Below, in pieces: positions 20,207-31,840 of a stretch of 64,000 nt of DNA (position 1 is the first letter of the stretch; each line of letters starts with the position of its first letter). Below the pieces are notes generated by a model. That model was not told the origin of the DNA, made no database searches, and saw only the letters and a list, made by a program, of their open reading frames with translations. A program made the translations under genes and the position numbers. Source of the DNA: Rhabdophis nuchalis (Eukaryota > Chordata > Lepidosauria > Squamata > Natricidae). The stretch lies in assembly GCA_039707465.1 (NCBI GenBank), contig CM077644.1, forward strand, positions 203,552,462-203,616,461, written 5' to 3'.

Positions 20207-21417
20207 CAGATCATGCCAAACCAATCTTATTTCATTCTTCATCATAGTGACTAAATATATAGTAGACCAGTGAAATACTGTGGATTTAATATACGTAGAC
20301 TTCAGCAAGACATTTAACAAAGTATACCTCAACCTACCTCTTGGTAAGCTAGAAAAAAGTGGGGTAGATAGTATCACCACCAGATGGATTCATAACTGGC
20401 TGACAAACTGTACTCAACTAGTAGTCCTTAATGGGTCTATGTCTACATGAGGGAAGCAAGCAGTGGGGTACCACAAGGTTCCTTCTTAGACCCAGTACTC
20501 TTCAATATCTTCATAAATGACTTAGAAAAGGGAATAGAAGGGGAACTTACCAAATTTGCAGATGATACTAAAATGGTAGGAATAGTTAACACTCTAGAAG
20601 ATAGGCTCAAGAGCCTGATGGATCTTGGCAGACTTGAACACTAAGCCCTATCTAACAAAATGAAATTCAATGTAAAGAAAAGTAAAGTCTAACACTTAGG
20701 CAAGAAAAACCAAAAGTATACATATAGAATGGGTGAAACCAGGCTTAATAGCAATAACTATGAGAGGGATCTTGGAGTCTTAGTGGACAACCAGTTAAAT
20801 ATGAACCAGCAGTGTGTGATGGCAGCCAAAAAAGCCAACACAATCCTAAATTGCATTAAAAGAAGGATACAATCAATATCAAGTGAAGTACTAATCCACT
20901 CTATAAAGACTTAGTAAGACCACACCTAGAATACTGCATCCAGTTTTGGTTACCACACTATAAAAAGATGTTGAGACTCTAAAAAAAATGCAGAGAAGAG
21001 CAACCAGAATGATTAGGGGACTGGGGATTAAAATATATGAAGAATGGTTATAGGAACTGGGCATGGCTAGTCTAGTGAAGAGATGGGGCAGGGGAGACAT
21101 GATAGCAGTATTTCAATATTTGAGGAGCTGCCACAGGGAGGAGAGGGTCAAGCTATTTACCAAGGCACCTTAAGGCCAGACAATAATGGATGAAAATTGA
21201 CCAAGGAGAGATTCAACCTAGAAATAAGGAGAAATCTTCTGACAGAAAGAACCATCAAACAATGGAACAGCTTGCCTTCGGACATTGTGGGAACTTCATC
21301 ACTGGAGGCTTTCAAGAAGAGACTGGACTACCATTTGTCAGAAATGGTGTAGGGTCTCGTGCTTGGGGAGGGGGTTAGGCCAGACCTATAAGATCCCTTC
21401 CAACTCTGTTAATCTGA
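20207..21417 (+). mobile_element. Decayed CR1 LINE with reverse-transcriptase core
   Basis: Across several stops and shifts it reads VDFSKTFNK (domain A, Asp retained), SSGVPQGSFLDPVLFNIFINDL, KFADDTKM (FADD in place of YADD), ERDLGVLVDNQL, a NQQC...AAKKAN block and the terminal LEAFKKRLDYHLSEMV-like peptide. The 3' UTR contains GGGGTTAGGCCAGACC and ends CCAACTCTGTTAATCTGAA. About 1.2 kb, 5'-truncated, multiply disrupted and older than the 4-kb and 61-kb copies. No pentamer tail. Confidence 0.85.
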
Positions 21418-22023
21418 ATCTGGATGTTTTTTTGTATATAGGATGCTCTGGATTTCTGCATGACATGTCTAACTGGCCTGATCGGGAACAGATTACCTGC
21501 TGTCCTAGGCAAAAGGAGCCTCTCCCAGGAATTCCCATTCAATCCATGCTATGGTGGCACCAAGTGACCCTCACTGCTGCCATTAAGCAAAGGTGGGAGC
21601 TTGTGCAGGACTCAACAGTTGCACGTCTGGAATTTTATGGTGTCTGTATTTCTTATTATTTTGGGGTTACTATTTTGTGTGCCCTCAACTTTTTACATGT
21701 ACAGACATTTAATTTGCTGATGATAATTTCAATCTCATAATTTATTTAATATTTCCTACCACAAATGGTTCTCATTCCTTCATATTTGACACAAAAGTTT
21801 ACTGTAGAGAACTTGTAGTTCAAGACTATTAAATTAAAACCACAGCAAACTAATGTGAAAAATTAGCTAATGACATAAAGCCAGATCTGCATAAGATGTA
21901 CAAACCACTTAAAGTAAAGCAAAGAAGACTGTCTTCACACAAATTGAGTTGTCAAGTTACTCTTGAATGAATAATGCAATCATTCTCAGGCTCGATTTTG
22001 ATGAAATAATAATGGACCCCAAG
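21418..22023. other. Mixed-composition spacer
   Basis: 21430-21640 is less AT-rich and has an open frame, but no protein family was recognised and no splice context is convincing. It could be conserved non-coding DNA or an unknown repeat. Confidence 0.3.
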
Positions 22024-22195
22024 CCAGCATTGTGAATGCTAAACCAAATTGTATGGCTGACATCCTAGCTTGAATTATATTATGCAAACAAACCCCCACA
22101 CCTTAGTAACTCCTAAGGGTACTTTTGCATAATATAATTCATGCTAGGGTGTCAGATGTACAATTTGCTTTAGCAGATCCAATGTATAATGCTGG
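22024..22195. repeat. 172-bp palindrome (MITE-like)
   Basis: It starts CCAGCAT and ends ATGCTGG. The arms share AAATTGTA, CTGACA(C/T)CCTAGC and TGAATTATATTATGCAAA, and the centre at 22101-22118 is itself palindromic (CCTTAG-TAACT-CCTAAGG). It is non-coding. No target duplication is evident, so its transposon class is unknown. Confidence 0.7.
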
Positions 22196-23187
22196 GGTGT
22201 TTATTCATGCAATATTGCATTTATTCCTATACTATGTTGGTGCTAGTCAATGCAGAGACATCCTTGCCTTTGTTTTGTAGCTTACCACAGCTAATTAATA
22301 ATTGTCTATTCACGGTGCTATTAAGAGCATATGGATATGTGCCAGCTCCTGCAACCAAGGGGTTAAAACTCCTCAGTCTGCACTTTGCAAAGTTTGCTCC
22401 AATGCCCTTTTAGACAATGACAAGCTGTTAAGTGTAAAACTAATTAACATTTCAAAAACTGGTGTTAATCAGTAGTGCTCAGATTCATCTGGAACTCTCC
22501 TACTGGCTTTCCTCTTCTTTTCTACACTATAAGTTTTGAGTTACTTTTTTTTTCTGTTCAGACCATAGCAAAGCAACATAGACAGCTGAAGAAAATCTAT
22601 TCTTGCTTCAAATTTTCATTGGTGAAGTATCCATTTACATAGAGAGGGCAAAAACTTTCCTCCCTATTTCTAACATGCTGGAGTCAGTTGATACCTTCGT
22701 ACTGTAAATGATTTTTTTTCTTTTTTCTTTTGGTCCAAGGTTATTCTGCAATCGGGCAATTGGGGTTTATAATGCTTAAGAATAGAAAAACAATGATTTT
22801 TGAAACATATTTCCAAATCTTAGGTCACATTTTAATACTACTATATGAATTAACTGAATCATAAAAGTACTGTCAAGTGCTCCAAGCTAACACCTATGTA
22901 AGAATATAGAATGTTTTATTCAAAAGAAAGGTGAAATTTCCTGAATTCAGGTTGGAAACGGCATGAATTAAGTCATCTAATCTAATTGCTATTGGAGGCC
23001 GAACTCCTTACTGTTTTCCTTATGATGTAATAAAGAGCACCATATCTCTTCCATTGCTCCGTCTGTGAGTGTCTTTACTTTACCCAACATATACTATGAA
23101 GGTACTTCACTGCAGAAATTTGATGCAACCTGGGCTCATCCATTGGTATACTTAATCTATGTATGAGATACATTGCATGGCAAGTAG
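22196..23187. other. AT-rich spacer, nothing identified
   Basis: No repeat family or gene was recognised. T-rich tracts lie near 22541 and 22710. Confidence 0.4.
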
Positions 23188-23640
23188 TTATAAGGCCGTG
23201 ATGGTGAACCTGTGGTATGTGTGCCACAGGTGGCACGCGGAGCCATATTTGTCAGCACGGCAGCTCTTGACAGCCCTCAGCTGATTTTTGGCCTTCTGGA
23301 GGGCCAGGAAAGGCTGATTTCACCCTCCCCAGGCTTCAGGAAAGCCTCTAGAGCCTACAGAAGGCGGAAAACAGCCCAATGGCTCAACCGGAAGTTTGGG
23401 AACGTTTTCACCCTCCCAAGGCTTCAGGAAAGCCTTAGGACCCAGGGGAGAGTGAAAATCTCCCCCCCACACACACACATGGGGATCACTGGTGCATGCA
23501 TTGTGGTGGGGGGTCAACTCCCACATGCACAGGTGGGGGTTGCTTGTGCAAGTGGGTGGGCATGTACGCACATGCGAAAGAGTGCACGCACATAGTTTTG
23601 GCACACCTTTAGAAAAAGGTTAACCATCACTGTTATAAAG
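23188..23640 (+). mobile_element. Non-autonomous hAT-like element with 8-bp target duplication
   Basis: The element at 23196-23632 has termini CCGTGATGGTGAACCT and the inverse AGGTTAACCATCACTG, flanked by TTATAAGG and TTATAAAG (7 of 8 identical). Just inside is the family signature GTGTGCCACAGGTGGCACGCGGAGCC. The GC-rich interior produces spurious frames on both strands. No transposase is encoded. Confidence 0.8.
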
Positions 23641-24137
23641 TCTACCTGCATCTACCTGCCTTTTTTTCAAACTTATATTTTGAATTTATTTATATTGTCC
23701 ATGTTCTCTTGGCTGAAGTTACCATATGTATCAGTATTATGAAAGTGGTATCTTTATTTATCTACTATGTTACACCAATATGTGCAGTCATTATTTTATT
23801 ACTGTTTTCTAAAAAACAAAGTCAATATTATTGTCCTTGAAAGGTTAAGGTTCCTTCTCATGTTCAGATTTGTGCAGTAAGTCTCATAACTTTCTCTCAG
23901 CCTAACCCACGTCATAGGATTGTTATGGGTAAAATAGGAGGCAGGAATATTAGGCAGATTTGTCACCTTGAGTTACATGTTTTTTTAAAGTGGGATGAAA
24001 TAATAATAAGCTTACATCCTCCAATGATATGTTTAACTGACTGTTCAAACAACCATAACAACCATACAATAGCAACAATATTTTGAATCTTAGGATGATT
24101 CAGGAAGTCCAAATTTGCACCCAATACATATTGTGTT
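23641..24137. other. AT-rich spacer
   Basis: No gene or repeat was recognised. Confidence 0.4.
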
Positions 24138-24549
24138 AAAAATACATGCAAGCCTTTCTTAAAAAATATTCCTCAATCCTGGAGGATGAAAATGGAGGAG
24201 CAGAGGGGGCCACGGCCTCGCCCACTGGGGGCAAGGGAGGAGAACAAGAAGATACAATTGCTAAGAGACTTAGATCTAAAAAATGACTTTTTAAATATAG
24301 TATAACTTTTGTTTGGATGTTTGTATATGATTGCTAGCACAGAATTTACAATGATGTATGCACTTCTCTTCACTTTGTAGTACTATTGAAATATGTATTA
24401 TCTATGTTTTGTCAAGAAGCCCCGGAGAGGGCCCACGACCTCGACGTGAAAGTTCTCAAAATATTTCCTTATCACACCTTACCCTATCCTATTTGAAAAA
24501 ATTGTAAAACTCAATAAAACTTTTTCAATATAAAAAAAAATACATGCAA
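24138..24549 (+). mobile_element. ORF1-only L1-like element, 5'-truncated second copy
   Basis: A 14-bp duplication AAAAATACATGCAA (24138-24151 and 24536-24549) brackets 24152-24535. The insert opens inside ORF1: AFLKKYSSILEDENGG, then GATASPTGG, and ends EDTIAKRLRSKK with TGA at 24284-24286. It is the counterpart of the last 44 codons of the intact copy at 9.86 kb. The 3' UTR follows directly, with the CGACCTCGACGTGAA block and CAATAAAACTTTTTCAAT end shared with the first copy. There is no ORF2 between stop and 3' UTR in either copy. Confidence 0.85.
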
Positions 24550-25769
24550 CAAAAAACTATTCTCCTTGGTGTTTGTCATGCTTAGATACCAAGTCACTTC
24601 CTAAACAAGCAATGAAGGAAATGTTACAGCCTCCATCACATGGTTATTTCTGCAATAGGGAAAAAAACCAGGCAGGCAGTACACAAATAGGTCAGCTATT
24701 TTGTATTTGGAATTCATTTCTCAAACATAGAGATCTCAATTTGCCTACGGTTAAGATTTAAGTTTAGATTTAACATTATATCTCATTATTCAATATAAAA
24801 GCCTGATGTCTGGTATATTAATCAAATCATTCTCTTGGCTGCTTCTAAATATATTCTGACATCAACTCCCAGAATCTGGCACCAGTTATTTTGGCTGGTG
24901 ATCCTGAGTGATGTCATACAAATACATCTAGAGGTCATTTTGTTGAAAAGATTGAACTAAACTTTCATTTGGATCTATAAGATTACTCAGGAATTTATCT
25001 CTAAGAAGGCAGAGTTCTTCACATCAATAGAAGGCTCATCCATGAGGCTATTGTAAACCACTCTAGACACAAGTTAGTAATAATGTCCATATTAGCATAA
25101 GAAGATGCTTCCAACCAGGTCAGTTCACTGCGATTTCTGTTGTCACTGATTGACAACTCACTAGAGCATCAAGTACTGCCTAGAGAGGTCAGAGAGTGCT
25201 CCATGCAATGGATAGAATGAAATTTTATTTATTACTTTTCCATTAAACAATTTGAATTTAAATTAAGAATATTCTAGACAAAGGCATTATTTTTGTTCTT
25301 TAGGGGACAACATGACCTAACTTTCATAAGTTTGGATTAGAAAACATGGAACATATGCTACTCTGCTGGCTTGAACAATCTATTTGTAAAGGAAAGTCAC
25401 ACATCTTCTCAGATTGCAATAATTTACAGCTACCAGAGCTCCAAAAGCAGTGATCAATCTTCCCTAAAGCACTGCAGTTACAAACTGAGTGGTAAATTTC
25501 ATCCTGAGATTTTCTCATGTTTAGGAGCAATGTTCATAGGGAGGCTGCCAACAACAATTGGCCTTAAACGTAGTTGTTATAGAAACAAGTGCTACTAGAA
25601 AGAACACTATACGTGAAATAAATGCATGCACTGAACACTCTGCTTTAATGGAAGGATACCGCTACAAGAAAACATAAATGAAGATAAAATAAACTGGTGT
25701 AAACTCTTATTCATCCTTTTATGGAAGCATCATTAGAGGCTTCTGAAGCTTTACTTTTGAGAAGGCATA
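24550..25769. other. AT-rich spacer, nothing identified
   Basis: Low-repeat DNA; no protein motif was found in the short frames. Confidence 0.4.
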
Positions 25770-25982
25770 GATACGATCAGAAGAGCTATTTATCTGGTAC
25801 TTACCTGTTCAGGCAAACTAGTAGCGGCTGCTGCGGGAGGCTCTGCCCACTCCACCCACCCGCCCTCACATAACGCATGACCTTCTGTGCATGTGTGAGC
25901 AAAACGCGCATGCACGCAAGCGAGCATGCTCTCTTTTGCGAACCGGTAGCGAAGGTAAGTGAATTCCACCACTGGATACGAT
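25770..25982. mobile_element. Short hAT-type MITE with perfect 8-bp duplication
   Basis: The element at 25778-25974 (197 bp) lies between perfect copies of GATACGAT (25770-25777 and 25975-25982). The right end is GAATTCCACCACTG; the left end is CAGAAGAGC and matches the inverse only at the first bases. Internal GCGAACCGGTAGCGAAGGTAAGTG is related to the copy at 28.6-28.8 kb. It is non-coding. Confidence 0.8.
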
Positions 25983-26384
25983 GGCATCATTGGTATGCTA
26001 AGCTTTTCCACCTTCAACATATATGAAACATTCTTCAACTGAAACTCTACATTACAAAATATTAGCCCAAGTGCTTTCATATTAACTGGAAAAATTAGGA
26101 ACAATTTCTATTTTTTAAAAAAAAGAAGGGAAGGGAAAGGTGTAAGAATTTAAGATTCATGGATTCATGCAAGAATGTATCAATTTCTTCAAGTCATGAA
26201 TATATACTTACTGTATAACTATAATTGCAAGTACAATTCAGATAATCCAAAACAATTAAAGGGGTAGAAAATAATAAAAGCAAAAGCAAAAACAGCAACA
26301 ATCATGCCACAGTGCCATACTGAATAATTACAACCCCCTTATGGATGATACCTGTCAGTCTGAAGTCATCTTCAAGACGTATCC

Positions 26385-27131
26385 AATTTTAATTTTTTTT
26401 ATTTTTATTAGTCAAATTTATATAACCGCACCCTCTCCCTGAAGGGACCCGGGGCGGTGCACAGGAAGTTAAAACAAACAATATAAATATAAATAATTAA
26501 TATCGAATTAAATAGATTATCCCTGTGCTAAAATTTAAAAAGTTAAAACATGATCCATTAAAAACCCAATTAAAACAATTTATAATACAGACTGAAGGCT
26601 AGGTAAATAACTTAGGCCAAACCGGCCTGATGGAACAGGAGTGTCTTTAATTTCTGGCGGAAAGTGCGGAGGTCCGTGGTTGTTCTGAGGTCGGGGGGTA
26701 GGTCGTTCCAGAGGGTTGGGCCCACCACAGAGAAGGCCCTTCCCCTGGGCATCGCTCTCTGGCATTGCCTGGTGGACGGCACCCGGAGAAGTCCCTCTCT
26801 GTGGGAGCGAATCGGCCACAGGGATGTATGAGGTAGGATGCAGTCTCGCAGGTAGCTTGGTCCCGTGCCATGGAGCACTTTAAACATGGTGATCAACACC
26901 TTGAAGCGCACCCGAAAGACCACAGGTAACCAGTGCAGCTCGCGCAGGAGCGGTGTTACATGGGAATATCTAGACGTTCCCAAGATCGCCCGCGCGGCTG
27001 CATTCTGGACTAGCTGCAGTCTTCGGGTGCACCCCAAGGGGAGCCCCATGTAGAGAGCATTACAGTAGTCCAGCCGGGATGTCACAAGTGCATGAGTGAC
27101 TGTGCGAAGGGCGTCCCGGTCCAATAAGGGT
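26385..27131 (-). mobile_element. L2-like LINE 3' copy (minus), left half of a head-to-head pair
   Basis: The minus frame reads LLDRDALRTVTHALVTSRL, LQLVQNAAARAILG, TPLLRELHWLPVVFRVRF, PTLWNDLPPDLR and LKTLLFHQAGLA, i.e. the C-terminus of L2 pol. The 3' UTR with GGGACCCGGGGCGG runs to the tail near 26390. It is 5'-truncated at about 27131, where it abuts a second copy in the opposite direction. The frame is open over the retained segment. Confidence 0.85.
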
Positions 27132-27858
27132 GGAGAAGCGCCATGGGGGCATTCCATCAGGTACGCCTGATGCGCCAATTGTGCCCCTTACTGCAGTCAA
27201 GCACTCGTGACATCCCGACTTGACTACTGTATTGCTCTCTACATGGGGCTTCCCTTGAGGTGCACTCGAAAGCTACAGCTAGTCCAGAATGCAGCCGCGC
27301 GGGTGTTTACGGGAGCCCCTAGATGCTCCCACATAACACCACTCCTGCGCGAGCTCCACTGGCTACCTGTGGCCTTTCGGGTGCACTTCAAGGTTTTGAC
27401 GACCATCTTTAAAGCGCTCCATGGCTTGGGGACCTAGTTATATGCGAGACCGCCTCCTGCCCCATACATCCCTTTGTCTGATCCGCTCCCACAGAGAGGG
27501 CCTTCTCAGGGTGCCGTCGGCCGGGCAATGCCGGTTGGCGACACCCAGGGGAGGGGCCTTCTCTGTGGCGGGCCCCACCCTTTGGAACGACCTACCCCCG
27601 GAACTACGAACTATCTCTGACCTCCGCCTCTTCCGCCAGTGTCTAAAGACACACCTCTTCCATCAAGCCGGCCTAGCGTAACCTTCATTGGGACTACTTT
27701 TAGACAGTTTTAATTTGGGGATTTTAAATTGATTTTAGCACAGGGGGGAGTTTAATATCTTTTTAAATTTTAAATTTTGTTTATACTTGTATGTTTTAAT
27801 TCCTGTGTGCCGCCCTGGGTCCTTTCTGGAGAAGGGCGGGGTATAAATGCGAATTTTA
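27132..27858 (+). mobile_element. L2-like LINE 3' copy (plus), right half of the pair
   Basis: It begins within AFHQVRLMRQL, continues with TSRLDYCIALYMGLPL and LQLVQNAAARVF, has a frameshift near 27420, then SYMRDRLLPHTS, PTLWNDLPPELR and LFHQAGLA. The 3' UTR CCGCCCTGGGTCC...GAAGGGCGGGGTATAAATG ends in poly-A at about 27858. It differs from its neighbour at many residues, so it is a separate insertion and not a hairpin duplicate. Confidence 0.85.
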
Positions 27859-28047
27859 AAAAAAAAGACACAAACATACCTCACAGTGGCCTCCACAACT
27901 ATCTAAAAGAATGCAAAAGACTTCAAGGAATATAAATCCTTCCATTTCCAACCATCCAGTGAGATGTAGAAGCTTCTTGGATTAGAAATGAAACATCTTC
28001 AAAGAAAAACAAGAAAGGTCAGTTTGCCTCTTGAAAAAGCACTTTTG

Positions 28048-28389
28048 GGACAACCCAGTGGTGGGTTGCAGGTGGTACGCCTTGGTATGGGCTTACTGGA
28101 GCCTGCATGGGGCACCGGGTATGTTCTGGTATGGTGCTCCAGGGAGCCCACCCACCCGCCTGAGCTCCTTACCTGTCCTTTAAAGCCTTCGGCGCTTCCA
28201 TGCATGTGCATGGCATGTACAGCACCAGTGCGATGCTCCGCTGAGCAGCTGGAGCATGCCAGAGGCTTGCGGAGGCATCACTGGCAGGTACGATGCATGC
28301 ACACACTGTGTACATCCATGTGGGTGATGCTGGGCCCATTCCAACCGTATCAGGTGTAACGGAATCTGGAACCCACCACTGGGACAACC
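28048..28389. mobile_element. hAT-type MITE with perfect 8-bp duplication
   Basis: The element at 28056-28381 starts CAGTGGTGGGTT and ends AACCCACCACTG. Both sides carry GGACAACC (28048-28055 and 28382-28389). The GC-rich interior gives spurious frames. It belongs to the CAGTGGTGGGTT family, like the copy at 56.5 kb, but has a different interior. Confidence 0.9.
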
Positions 28390-28572
28390 ATGATTGGGAT
28401 GACTGAGAATCTCCATAGGCATCCAGATGCTCTGTAAACTTACAAGATATCAACAGAGGATTATTTCAAAGTAGATTAACAGGAGCAGAGACAAAATATC
28501 CTAGCATTTCACATTTAACTGCTCGCTCATTTAAACCTATCATGAGTATAGCTGTCTGGATCAAAGGCAACA

Positions 28573-28832
28573 TGTGACTCAGCAGAGGTAGTATTCAGAC
28601 AGTTTGGACTGGTTCATCCAAATCAATAGTGGAAACACAGGCGGGCGGGTAGCCCGCCCACCCACCTACCCTGGTCTGTGCTGTCCTATTTAGGCACTTT
28701 TCAAGTCATGCACCTGTGTGCCAGCCGCACACGCAATCAAAGCGCATGCACAGTTAAGACAAAGCGCATGTGTGGACATGTGCATGCTCACATTTGCAAA
28801 CCAGTATGGAAAGTAAGTGGATACCACCCCTG
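28573..28832. mobile_element. hAT-type MITE, diverged
   Basis: Ends CAGAGGTAGTATTCA and the inverse GGATACCACCCCTG fit a decayed TIR pair. The flanks (GACTCAG and GATTCAG) are a likely eroded duplication. The right part, ACCAGTATGGAAAGTAAGTGG, is related to the 25.8-kb MITE. Confidence 0.6.
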
Positions 28833-28879
28833 GATTCAGAGTGCACAACTTCACACATTTTTAGAACACCTTGTTCTAA

Positions 28880-28975
28880 AACATCAATCATCAATCTAAA
28901 TTCTAAATTTAATTTAAATTCTAAATTCTAAATTTAATTTAAATTTAAATTCTAAATTCTAAAACATCAATCAAA
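28880..28975 (+). repeat. AT-rich tandem array (TCTAAATTTAATTTAAAT units)
   Basis: Several imperfect units built from AAATTCTAAATT and TTTAATTTAAAT, bounded on both sides by AAAACATCAATC. Local slippage or tandem duplication is the likely origin. Confidence 0.75.
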
Positions 28976-29935
28976 TTGATCATTTACAAGATCATGGAAT
29001 ACATCCCACCTAGAAGCTTTCAATCTTTTCTTGCCAGTAGTACCTAAAATTCATATGTGACACCTCTATTCATTTTTCTTTAGCATACTTGTCCCAATAA
29101 TACATATTGCAGCTATGAGCTAGATTACTAGGTACTGTAAACCTGAAACTTTAACGGCCTCAATATAAGCCTAAGACTTTCTTTTCAGAAGATACCTGGT
29201 TACAATTGCAAACTCAATAAAAGAGGTCGTAAATAATTCAGAAGCCTTCAACATTCCTTAATTATTATATAGGCCCGAGTTACTGGTATATTTCTCATTT
29301 TAAGCTAATGTGAAAACAGTCAAACAAGCAGATTCATCAGGATTTAAATTCTCTTTTATCATCGAGTGGTGTATTTAGGCTTGATGAAATTTACACAGCC
29401 TTTTGATGATAGGTGAAGTATTGGGCAAACACAATCTCAATTGTTCAATCATTTATAATCTATCCCTCTTTTATGTTCCTGGAGTATAGAAAATCCCAGC
29501 TCACAGATAAGATGTTGAAAACTGAGACCTTTTTGGCAGTTTGGGGGCATTCATTTTTTACTTACATCCGGAATGTGTCAAGAGCCACTTTCCCATGCTT
29601 TAATTTCAAACTGCAATTGTTACAAATCTCCACAGATTCCTCCTGATTTTTTTTTGTTTTTTGTTTTGTGTGGGTGGGATAATCTTGAATTCAATTGGTA
29701 TTAAAAGAATTTTTTTAACCAATCCTGAAGACATGCTTTAGATGGTGCTAAAGTTTATTTTTTAACATGATTGAAAATTGGTACCGTGACCTCATTATGA
29801 CTAGTTGCAATAACATTTGGAAATAGGTCCATATTGATTTCCTTTCCTTTCATAATTCAAAACTTTAACATTTCTTTCATAGCATTATTTTTATTTACAG
29901 AAAAGACATTTTCATCTTTTCCTTGCAAGTTGTAG
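28976..29935. other. AT-rich spacer, nothing identified
   Basis: No frame or family was recognised. Confidence 0.4.
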
Positions 29936-29937
29936 TT

Positions 29938-30012
29938 TCACCGCCCTGAGTCCCGAAAGGGAGATAGGGCGGTATATAAATGCAATAAATCTTAATCAAT
30001 AAATCTTAATCT
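29938..30012 (+). repeat. L2-like LINE 3' tail fragment
   Basis: CACCGCCCTGAGTCCCGAAA then GATAGGGCGGTATATAAATG, followed by AATAAATCTTAATC repeats. This is the 3' end shared with the other L2 copies. Only the tail is present. Confidence 0.7.
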
Positions 30013-30589
30013 TCTCTTGTTTAAATATTCAAAGAATAAATAAGATAACTTTACTGACTCATATAATCTTTATCACTGCAGAACAAATGAAGTCCACAAT
30101 ACGTGAAGATGATGATGATCATCTCTTGATCATCATCTGACCATTGTGTGAAGGCAGAGATCCAGGTGATTTATTCCAATTCTTTGTGAGAATTTAACCA
30201 TATAGGTGAATTACTTTTGATGTAGTTAATCAGGTTCATAATTTTGTGGGCAGTTTCAAACTATTGCTGACTGAGATTGCAAATCAATGCAGGCAGGAAT
30301 GTTTACTTTTTCCTAACAGCACAAAACCTTTTACTGATCAAATCATTAAACAACCACTATGTATTCCTACACAAATTCCTACACAGCACTTTTAGGACAA
30401 GGCAAGCAGTTAGTCTAAATATTTTTTGCTGTTGTTGTTTCCCACAGTTCTTTACAACATAAAAATCATTGTACTATTTTACTGACATCAATGAATGAAT
30501 GCCAGTAACTGAGTTCAGTGAACAAAAACACATTAACTTACTTCCTTTAGATAGGTTTAAAATTCACTTTGTTATACAATTTAAGAGTT
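30013..30589. other. AT-rich spacer with a small palindrome
   Basis: A short palindrome, AGATGATGATGATCA...TTGATCATCATCT, lies at about 30104-30138. Nothing else was recognised. Confidence 0.4.
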
Positions 30590-30710
30590 TTTACTAAAAT
30601 GATGTACCAATGGTATATGTCACCAGTGAAATTGTCTAAATATATAAAGGTACTTCTAGTTATTGTTGGAAATCTGTATAAGGGATATTTTAGCATGCAA
30701 AAAAGTTTAA
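30590..30710 (+). repeat. L1 ORF2 fragment (thumb to cysteine-rich region)
   Basis: One frame reads KMMYQWYMSPVKLSKYIK and, after a shift, a YCWKS...GIF-H segment, matching the L1 ORF2p order of YRWYMTPxKL followed by the CWKC knuckle. It is short and broken. Confidence 0.5.
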
Positions 30711-31840
30711 AAAAAATACTGGACATAAATACATAGGGTGATTGGATAAAATTTAAAAACTAATACTGTACTTAGATAAATTCAGAACTTTTTAAAATAA
30801 GGACTCAAGGACAATTTATTTTCTCTCCTTTCTTACAAACAGTGATTATTAGCATTTTACAAAAATGTATGATTTTCAGATTAGATCCCAGTACACACTT
30901 ACACTACCCTTAGAGAACTTATCCAGTGAGTAGTGCAAGCTTATTGACAAATCAAATTGAATGCTTTTAGTTGTTGCCCAGGGATGACTATCTCTGACCT
31001 AGGCTACACGAAGCATTTACTTTACACAGGACACAGCTTTCAAACATTGTAATATGTTTGGTTGAAGATTAACTTGTCTGATAACTTAGCTCACCTAGCA
31101 ATACATTAACCTCTTAACTCTCTAGTGTCTTTATTTATGCAAAAATGAATTCAGGGGGGGAAAAAATCCCAGTTTTTCTGTAATAGTGATTTTTTATGTA
31201 CAGAAGTTACGAATTGGTTGTAAGAGTTAACATTTGAAGGTTTATTTTTTATTCACTCCTGCATGCGGACTTAATGAAATTAATTGAAATAATATCTTAT
31301 TGTTACTGCTAATCTAAGTGCCTCTGAAGAATAAAAATACTTGAAAAAGAGAAAAAGAATCTTGAAAAATGGAGTTTTCACAGAAACGTATGCAGCTCTC
31401 GGCTGGTTCTTCCAAGGAAGGCTAGGATTGTCAAAAAAAGAAAAGCTTTAAATGTAATAAAACCACAGGTTTAATAGAAATAGACTTCTATTATTAATTA
31501 TTTGATGTTAGATCAAATGTCACTTGTTTCTTCAGCCTTTTAAATACATGACTAAGTTTTGATTTAGTTTAGATATTTCTTAACTACTGAGTTTTAGTGT
31601 TTGCATGGCATTCCCAATTCAAATTATGCATTTCTTCCTTGCCTTTATTTACAATGCTGAATGACTATATTCCATCATAGCTGCATCTAAAAGCTTCATT
31701 CTGTTTTCCTTGGAACTATCTGAAGACACATTTCTTGCCTATACCTTATATTCTGCATGAATTTAGGTCTGGCTTCAGGTTTTCAAAGTTCTAAACCAGA
31801 CTGGCAAGTTCACCCATTTTATTGCTTGTTTGGCTCAGTG
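30711..31840. other. AT-rich spacer, nothing identified
   Basis: No repeat or gene was recognised. Confidence 0.4.

Noticed and set aside
21430..21740. Possible host exon after the decayed CR1
   Set aside because: The open frame begins inside the CR1 tail, has no recognisable domain and ends in AT-rich sequence without convincing splice signals.
26385..27858. Twin-priming (5' inversion) of a single L2
   Set aside because: Both halves contain the same pol region and 3' end but differ in sequence, so they are two insertions.
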